Assembly: GCF_900111325.1 (NCBI RefSeq) | Contig: NZ_FOGW01000007.1 | Span: 1 to 64,000 of the forward strand | Length of the DNA: 64,000 nucleotides | Direction: 5' to 3' | DNA from: Lachnobacterium bovis | GTDB lineage: Bacteria; Bacillota; Clostridia; Lachnospirales; Lachnospiraceae | Part shown: positions 59,428 through 64,000 of the stretch, piece after piece | Numbering within the stretch: the stretch's first letter is position 1 | How the letters are laid out: each line of letters begins with the position of its first letter | Position numbers and translations under genes: made by a program | The notes under the pieces: model-generated | The model's input: the letters and a program-made list of their open reading frames with translations, nothing else | Databases searched by the model: none | Told to the model about the DNA's origin: nothing

Positions 59428-60069
59428 ATGTTAAATATGGATATAAAAAATAGAAAAAAACAAATTACCAAGATACAAAGCGAGAAAACAAAATATCAAG
59501 ATACGATTTTTGTTACGAATAGAAAATTAGTTAAGGGTGAATTTTTAGAAAGAATAAAATATATAGTTTCATTTAAACCTAAAGCTATACTTTTGCGAGA
59601 AAAAGATTTGTCAGAAGAAGAATATAAAAAGTTAGCAATTGAGGTTCAAAAAATTTGCCAGCAAAACGAGGTACAACTTATAATACATAATTTCATTAAT
59701 GTTGCTTTAGAGTTAGGAGTAAGAAATATTCATTTTTCACATGATAAATTAGAAAAAATTATAGATGAAAAAATGGATTTATCCTTCTTTAAAAATATTG
59801 GTACGTCTTGCCATCATTTAGAAGAAGAAAAAAAGGCAGAGACCATAGGCGTAAATTATATTTTTGTTGGCCATATTTTTAGAACAAATTGTAAGAAAAA
59901 TTTAGAGCCAAGAGGAATTAAATTTTTAAAAGAGATGGTACAAAACTCGTCAGTTAATGTGTGGGCAATTGGAGGAATTGATATAGATGAAAGAAAAAAA
60001 CAAATGTGTCTACAAACTGGGGCAAAAGGAGTTTGTATTATGAGTTATGCAATGCAACAAAACTTATAA
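59428..60069 (+). CDS. ThiE/TenI-like thiamine phosphate synthase-family protein
   Basis: About 213 residues from ATG 59428 (GGAG upstream), 1 base after thiH. The TIM barrel has ILLREKDLSEEEYKKLA, IIHNFINVALELGVRNIHFS, IGTSCHHLEEEKKA, YIFVGHIFRTNCKKNLEPRG and VWAIGGID, the ThiE order. The INDR motif of TMP synthases is IHNF here and loses the Asp. It may be TenI (thiazole tautomerase) or a divergent ThiE. No thiD or thiM is in this operon. Confidence 0.8.
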   Translation: MLNMDIKNRKKQITKIQSEKTKYQDTIFVTNRKLVKGEFLERIKYIVSFKPKAILLREKDLSEEEYKKLAIEVQKICQQNEVQLIIHNFINVALELGVRNIHFSHDKLEKIIDEKMDLSFFKNIGTSCHHLEEEKKAETIGVNYIFVGHIFRTNCKKNLEPRGIKFLKEMVQNSSVNVWAIGGIDIDERKKQMCLQTGAKGVCIMSYAMQQNL

Positions 60070-60112
60070 AAAACGATACTATAAAAATAAAAAATAAAAA
60101 AGAGGTAATACA

Positions 60113-61438
60113 ATGAGAAAATATAAGACACAAATGGAAGCAGCAAAAAAAGGAATTATTACAAGGGAAATGGAAATAGTAGCAAAAAAGGAAAAGTTAG
60201 ATCCCAATTTTATTATGAGAAAAGTTGCAAAAGGAGAAGTTGCAATTCCTTGTAATATTATGCATACTTCTATTTCTCCAGAGGGAATAGGTGATGGTTT
60301 AAAAACAAAAATTAATGTTAATTTAGGTGTTTCAGGTGATTGCAACAATTATGAAAATGAAATGAAAAAAGTGGATTTGGCACTTAAGTTTCATGCAGAA
60401 GCTATTATGGATTTGAGTAATTATGGTAAAACAAATAGCTTTAGAAGTAAGTTAATAAAAAAATCAACAGCCATGATAGGAACAGTGCCAATGTATGATG
60501 CAATTGGTTATCTTGAAAAAGATCTGTTAGATATTAAAGCAAAAGATTTTCTAGAAGTAGTAAGAGCACATGCAAAAGAGGGTGTTGATTTTATGACAAT
60601 TCATGCCGGAATCAATAAAAGAGCTGTTGAAGCTTTTAAAAGAGAAAAAAGAACTATGAATATTGTGTCTCGAGGAGGATCGCTTTTGTTTGCCTGGATG
60701 GAAATGACAGGACAAGAAAATCCATTTTATGAATATTATGATGAGTTATTAGACATTTTAAGGGAATATGATGTTACTATTTCATTAGGAGATGCGCTTA
60801 GACCAGGGTGCCTTGATGATAGCTCGGATGCAGGACAAATTTCAGAACTTATAGAGCTTGGTACTTTGGCACAACGTGCATGGGAGAAAGATGTACAAGT
60901 TTTAATAGAAGGACCGGGTCATATGGCAATGAATGAAATTGCAGCAAATATGAAAATAGAAAAACGAATTTGTCATAATGCTCCATTTTATGTTTTAGGA
61001 CCGTTAGTGACAGATATTGCACCAGGTTATGATCATATTACAGCAGCTATAGGTGGGGCTATTGCAGCAGCTAATGGAGCTAATTTTTTATGTTATGTAA
61101 CACCGGCGGAACATTTAAGACTACCTGATTTAGCTGATGTAAAAGAAGGAATAATCGCAAGTAAAATTGCAGCACATGCAGCAGATATTTCAAAAGGAAT
61201 AAAAGGCGAAGCGGATAAAGATATAGAAATGGCAAAAGCTCGTCATAAGTTAGACTGGAATGAGATGTTTGATATTGCAATAGATGGGGAAAAAGCCAGA
61301 GAATATTTTGAAAGTACTCCTCCAAAAGATAGACATTCATGTTCAATGTGTGGTAAAATGTGCGCAGTCAGAACTACAAATAGGATTTTAGCAGGTAAAA
61401 AAGTAGAATTTGATGTTGTTACTGCAGATTGTGAATAA
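60113..61438 (+). CDS. thiC: HMP-P synthase ThiC
   Basis: The 441-residue protein belongs to the ThiC family: IPCNIMHTSISPEGIGDGLK, DLSNYGKTNSFRSKLI, VDFMTIHAGINKRAV, SLGDALRPGCLDDSSDAGQI and EGPGHMAMNEI. The C-terminal cluster motif is CSMCGKMC (C-x2-C-x3-C), as in other clostridial ThiC, one residue shorter than in E. coli. It turns aminoimidazole ribotide into the pyrimidine of thiamine. It lacks the N-terminal extension of proteobacterial ThiC. Confidence 0.95.
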   Translation: MRKYKTQMEAAKKGIITREMEIVAKKEKLDPNFIMRKVAKGEVAIPCNIMHTSISPEGIGDGLKTKINVNLGVSGDCNNYENEMKKVDLALKFHAEAIMDLSNYGKTNSFRSKLIKKSTAMIGTVPMYDAIGYLEKDLLDIKAKDFLEVVRAHAKEGVDFMTIHAGINKRAVEAFKREKRTMNIVSRGGSLLFAWMEMTGQENPFYEYYDELLDILREYDVTISLGDALRPGCLDDSSDAGQISELIELGTLAQRAWEKDVQVLIEGPGHMAMNEIAANMKIEKRICHNAPFYVLGPLVTDIAPGYDHITAAIGGAIAAANGANFLCYVTPAEHLRLPDLADVKEGIIASKIAAHAADISKGIKGEADKDIEMAKARHKLDWNEMFDIAIDGEKAREYFESTPPKDRHSCSMCGKMCAVRTTNRILAGKKVEFDVVTADCE

Positions 61439-61471
61439 GAAAATTGTTTTCCTAGGAATTTATGATTTTTT

Positions 61472-62251
61472 ATGAGAAAGGTCGCACTCGAGATGAAAGC
61501 TGTACAAAGAAACACGATGAATTATATAGTTTGTAATAATATGAAAAATATAGTTCCGATAATTGATAAGAAATACCGTGATAATATGAAAAATATACTA
61601 TTAATATTTCCGTTGAATGAGGAGATTAATTTAAATAATATTAAAAGCGATACTTTGTCAAAAATTGATACAGTAATTTGTGCAGGAGATGGAAAAGAAG
61701 ATAATCCATGTATATGTGATTTTTCTTATGTAATAAAATTAAGAGATGATTGTAAAAATTTAAATAAGAATTTTATTTTTAGAGATACTGGTAGAAGATT
61801 TAAAATGAATGATAAGATTTATAATATTCCAAAAGCCGTAGGAAAATCTCAAGCGCAAAAAGCAAATGTGGATTTTTATAGATCTGATGTTGATAAAGAA
61901 GTATTTTTTTATGAGTCTTTGTGGGAAAAATTAGCAAAGTCTAAATTTAGAAGTAAATTTGAATTGACTCAAAAAGACAAGGAATATGTAAAACAAAAAG
62001 GGCAAGAACAAATAAGAATTCATGCCTATGAGTTTGTTGAAAAAAGACTTTCGCCTCATAATCCTAAAAATGATGGAAGGCAAACTCCGTTAAAAGGCCA
62101 TCCAGTTTTTGTGGCTCAGCATGCAACAGGAACGTGTTGCAGAGGATGCTTAGAAAAATGGCATAATATTAAGCAGCAAAAACAATTAAATCCCGATGAA
62201 ATAAATTATATATGTGAGGTTCTTTTAGAGTGGATTAATCATCAAATATAA
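61472..62251 (+). CDS. DUF4186 protein with a long N-terminal extension
   Basis: Of 259 residues, the last 110 are a DUF4186 domain (EKRLSPHNPKNDGRQTPLKG, HPVFVAQHATGTCCRGCLEK, DEINYICEVLLEWINHQ), which is usually a protein of its own. The first 145 residues (VPIIDKKYRDNMKNILLIFP; VICAGDGKEDNPCICDFSYV; NKNFIFRDTGRRFKMN) are unassigned, but AGDGKEDNPCICDFSYV looks like the last motif of a HAD phosphatase. Start uncertain: ATG 61472, 61493 or 61517, none with a strong site. Last gene of the thi transcript. Confidence 0.7.
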   Translation: MRKVALEMKAVQRNTMNYIVCNNMKNIVPIIDKKYRDNMKNILLIFPLNEEINLNNIKSDTLSKIDTVICAGDGKEDNPCICDFSYVIKLRDDCKNLNKNFIFRDTGRRFKMNDKIYNIPKAVGKSQAQKANVDFYRSDVDKEVFFYESLWEKLAKSKFRSKFELTQKDKEYVKQKGQEQIRIHAYEFVEKRLSPHNPKNDGRQTPLKGHPVFVAQHATGTCCRGCLEKWHNIKQQKQLNPDEINYICEVLLEWINHQI

Positions 62252-62255
62252 AAAT

Positions 62256-62346
62256 CAAACCGACCTTAGAGGGTTAGACTGTAAACGATAAAGTGCAAGA
62301 ATTATAGCTATTTATCAAGTACAGTTTAACTGTTAGGGGCGGTTTG
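62256..62346. terminator. Long imperfect hairpin between convergent genes
   Basis: Three nested arms: CAAACCG/CGGTTTG (62256-62262 and 62340-62346), TTAGACTGTA/TACAGTTTAA (62274-62283 and 62320-62329, one G-U) and GATAAA/TTTATC (62287-62292 and 62311-62316). T-rich DNA follows on the plus strand. It probably ends both the thi transcript and the MATE transcript, or is a small structured RNA. Confidence 0.55.
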
Positions 62347-62354
62347 TTTTATTA

Positions 62355-63722
62355 TTATGAAATTTTAAATTCTTCTTTTTTTAGTTCGTGTATTATCAGA
62401 ACAGTACAAAGCAAAGCTGCTGTAAAATCTGCGATAGGTCCTGCAAACATGATTCCATCAATACCAAAGAAAATAGGTAAAATCAAAATTAAAGGTAATA
62501 AAAAGATGATTTGTCTAGTAAGTGATAAGACAATACCTTTTTTTGGTTTTCCGATTGCGGTAAAAAAGTTTGATGAAATTGGTTGCATAAAACAAATACA
62601 TATAAAGAATAAAAATATTCTAAAATAGTTAGTCGAAAACTTAAAATATAATTCATTAGCAGTTCCGTTGTCGAATAAAGAAATAATTTGACGAGGAAAA
62701 ATTTGGAACATAGCAAATGAAAAAATACTAATAATTGCTCCATACTTAATTGCAAGTAAATAAGCACGTTTAACACGACTATAATTTTTAGCACCATAGT
62801 TGAAACTTGCAATAGGTTGAAGTCCTTGAGAAATACCTATTATAAACGCAAAAAATACTTGGGAAACTTTAGTAATTAGTCCAACACAAGTTATAGGAAT
62901 TTCTTCTCCGTAAATAGAGCGATGACCGTAATATTTGAGTGATTTATTTAAAATTATTTGAACAATCATCATTGCAACCTGATTAAAACAAGGAGCAGCG
63001 CCAAGGGAAATAACTTTTATGAGGTAAGTCGCATGTGGAATAAAGCAATCTTTTGTAAGTGTCGTTGTTTTAAAATTAGTAAAATAAACAATAACTATTA
63101 TACAAGAAATAACTTGACCAATAACTGTTGCAGTCGCAGCACCAGTCATTCCCCAATGAAAACCAAAAACGAATAATGCATCTAAAACGGTATTTATTAT
63201 TGCGCCGGTCATGTTAATTATCATAGTCATTTTAGGACTTCCGTCAGCTCGAACAAGGTGACCTCCACCAGTGGATAGAATTAAAAAAGGAAATCCAATG
63301 GAAGTGATTCGAGTATATGTAATTGCATATTTTAAAACACTATTAGGAGAACCAAAGAATTTAAGCATTGGAACCATAAAAAACTGAGATACGAAGGTAA
63401 GAATTAATCCACATAAAAACATCATTGTTGCTGAATTTCCAATAAAGTATTTTGCATGAGTGGTATCACCTTTACCTAAGGTTAAATTAAAAGCTGATGC
63501 ACCGCCAATTCCGAATAAAAGAGCACAGGCTATACAAGATATAGTTAATGGAAAAACTATATTAGTTGCTGCATTGCCTAGCCCTCCAACGGAGCGTCCA
63601 ATAAAAAATTGATCAACAATATTGTATAAAGAACTAACTAGCATCGCAATTATACTAGGAATAGCAAATTGTTTGAGAAGTTTTTTTTCAGAAACAGTTG
63701 CTAAAGGGTTAGTTTGCTGCAT
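62355..63722 (-). CDS. MATE-family efflux transporter
   Basis: The 455-residue protein has about twelve membrane segments in two halves. The start FAIPSIIAMLVSSLYNIVDQ then FFIGRSVGGLGNAATNIVFP is the MATE (MepA/NorM-type) signature. It should export cationic drugs or metabolites with sodium or protons. AAAGGTGTGAT precedes the ATG. It converges on the thi operon and has its own promoter. Confidence 0.92.
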   Translation of the reverse strand: MQQTNPLATVSEKKLLKQFAIPSIIAMLVSSLYNIVDQFFIGRSVGGLGNAATNIVFPLTISCIACALLFGIGGASAFNLTLGKGDTTHAKYFIGNSATMMFLCGLILTFVSQFFMVPMLKFFGSPNSVLKYAITYTRITSIGFPFLILSTGGGHLVRADGSPKMTMIINMTGAIINTVLDALFVFGFHWGMTGAATATVIGQVISCIIVIVYFTNFKTTTLTKDCFIPHATYLIKVISLGAAPCFNQVAMMIVQIILNKSLKYYGHRSIYGEEIPITCVGLITKVSQVFFAFIIGISQGLQPIASFNYGAKNYSRVKRAYLLAIKYGAIISIFSFAMFQIFPRQIISLFDNGTANELYFKFSTNYFRIFLFFICICFMQPISSNFFTAIGKPKKGIVLSLTRQIIFLLPLILILPIFFGIDGIMFAGPIADFTAALLCTVLIIHELKKEEFKIS

Positions 63723-63754
63723 TTTATCACACCTTTCAAAAATATATCCTTATT

Positions 63755-63783
63755 AGTTTAGCATAAAATATTTTACAGTGCAA
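63755..63783 (-). promoter_or_regulatory. Promoter of the MATE gene
   Basis: On the minus strand TTGCAC (63783-63778), 17 bases, TAAACT (63760-63755). Confidence 0.5.
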
Positions 63784-63846
63784 AAAAAAGTGATATTATA
63801 TAAAAGTAGTTTTATTAGGTTAAGAGAAGATGGGTGAGATAAGAAA

Positions 63847-64000
63847 ATGAATAAAAAAAGTTTAGTTGTTTTATTTCCAGGTGTTGGATATACATGTGAT
63901 AAACCACTTTTATATTACACAGGAAAGTTGTTTGTACAAGATGGTTATGAAATAAAAAAATTATCATATTGTGGATTTCAAAAAAATATTAAAGATGATA
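63847..64000 (+). CDS. Alpha/beta-hydrolase-like protein, 5' end (cut by window edge)
   Basis: The frame from ATG 63847 is open to the window end. It reads MNKKSLVVLFPGVGYTCDKP then LLYYTGKLFVQDGYEIKKLS. VVLFPGVGYTxDKPLLYY is the first strand and oxyanion loop of a family of small cytoplasmic alpha/beta hydrolases. AAGAGAAGATGGGTGAGAT lies upstream; GGTGAG is the likely ribosome binding site. The catalytic residues are outside the window. Confidence 0.6.
   Translation, partial: MNKKSLVVLFPGVGYTCDKPLLYYTGKLFVQDGYEIKKLSYCGFQKNIKDD

Overview
The window is AT-rich DNA with short intergenic gaps, strong AGGAGG-type ribosome binding sites, occasional TTG and GTG starts, and U-tailed hairpin terminators. 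Together with families typical of gut Clostridia (DUF5692, DUF6110, DUF4417, DUF4186, the clostridial thi operon, an LplB/LplC-type sugar importer without its own ATPase), this points to a Lachnospiraceae-like Firmicute. The species cannot be told from the sequence. I see no rRNA, tRNA or CRISPR array.

Region 1 (1 to about 18 kb) is a plasticity zone full of broken genes. It holds an IS21 helper remnant; three pieces of a DinD-like (BRO/antirepressor) gene; one intact and two broken copies of a RhuM-Fic gene; two integrase C-terminal pieces; an AlbA_2-type ATP-binding pseudogene; and three copies of a toxin-tail/immunity-like cassette, two of which keep an intact 114-residue partner. Functional islands sit among these: an MFS exporter behind a hairpin that locks its ribosome binding site, an alpha/beta hydrolase, a PadR regulator with an operator palindrome over its own promoter, two DUF4417 genes, a toxin-like/immunity-like string, and an ABC exporter operon. 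The exporter operon (11.3-14.6 kb) is bounded by perfect 12-bp terminal inverted repeats and lies between the two integrase pieces, so it looks like a transposase-less mobile cargo unit. A 34-nt hairpin is repeated at three gene-debris junctions.

Region 2 (18-26 kb) has an acetyltransferase, NAD-dependent epimerase and RibD-type reductase run, a SlyD-type prolyl isomerase on the minus strand, a DUF5692 membrane protein, and a metal P-type ATPase operon with a DUF6110 partner and a 26-residue membrane peptide.

Region 3 (26-43.7 kb) is sensing and nutrient uptake: a dCache chemoreceptor, a four-gene polar amino acid ABC importer, a TetR regulator, a divergent DXS-like transketolase, an NSS sodium symporter, and a fructan/sucrose locus in which a divergently transcribed LacI repressor faces two permeases, a binding lipoprotein and a GH32 fructosidase.

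Region 4 (43.9-49.3 kb) has a small kinase-like protein and a 1553-residue DUF4011-helicase-nuclease protein, the best candidate for a defence function. Region 5 (49.4-64 kb) is mostly core metabolism: phosphoglucomutase, a two-component system followed by glycerate kinase and a phospholipase C-like protein, then a TPP-riboswitch-controlled thiamine operon (thiS, thiF, thiG, thiH, a thiE/tenI-like gene, thiC, and a DUF4186 gene with an unusual N-terminal extension), a convergent MATE exporter, and the start of a further gene cut by the window edge.
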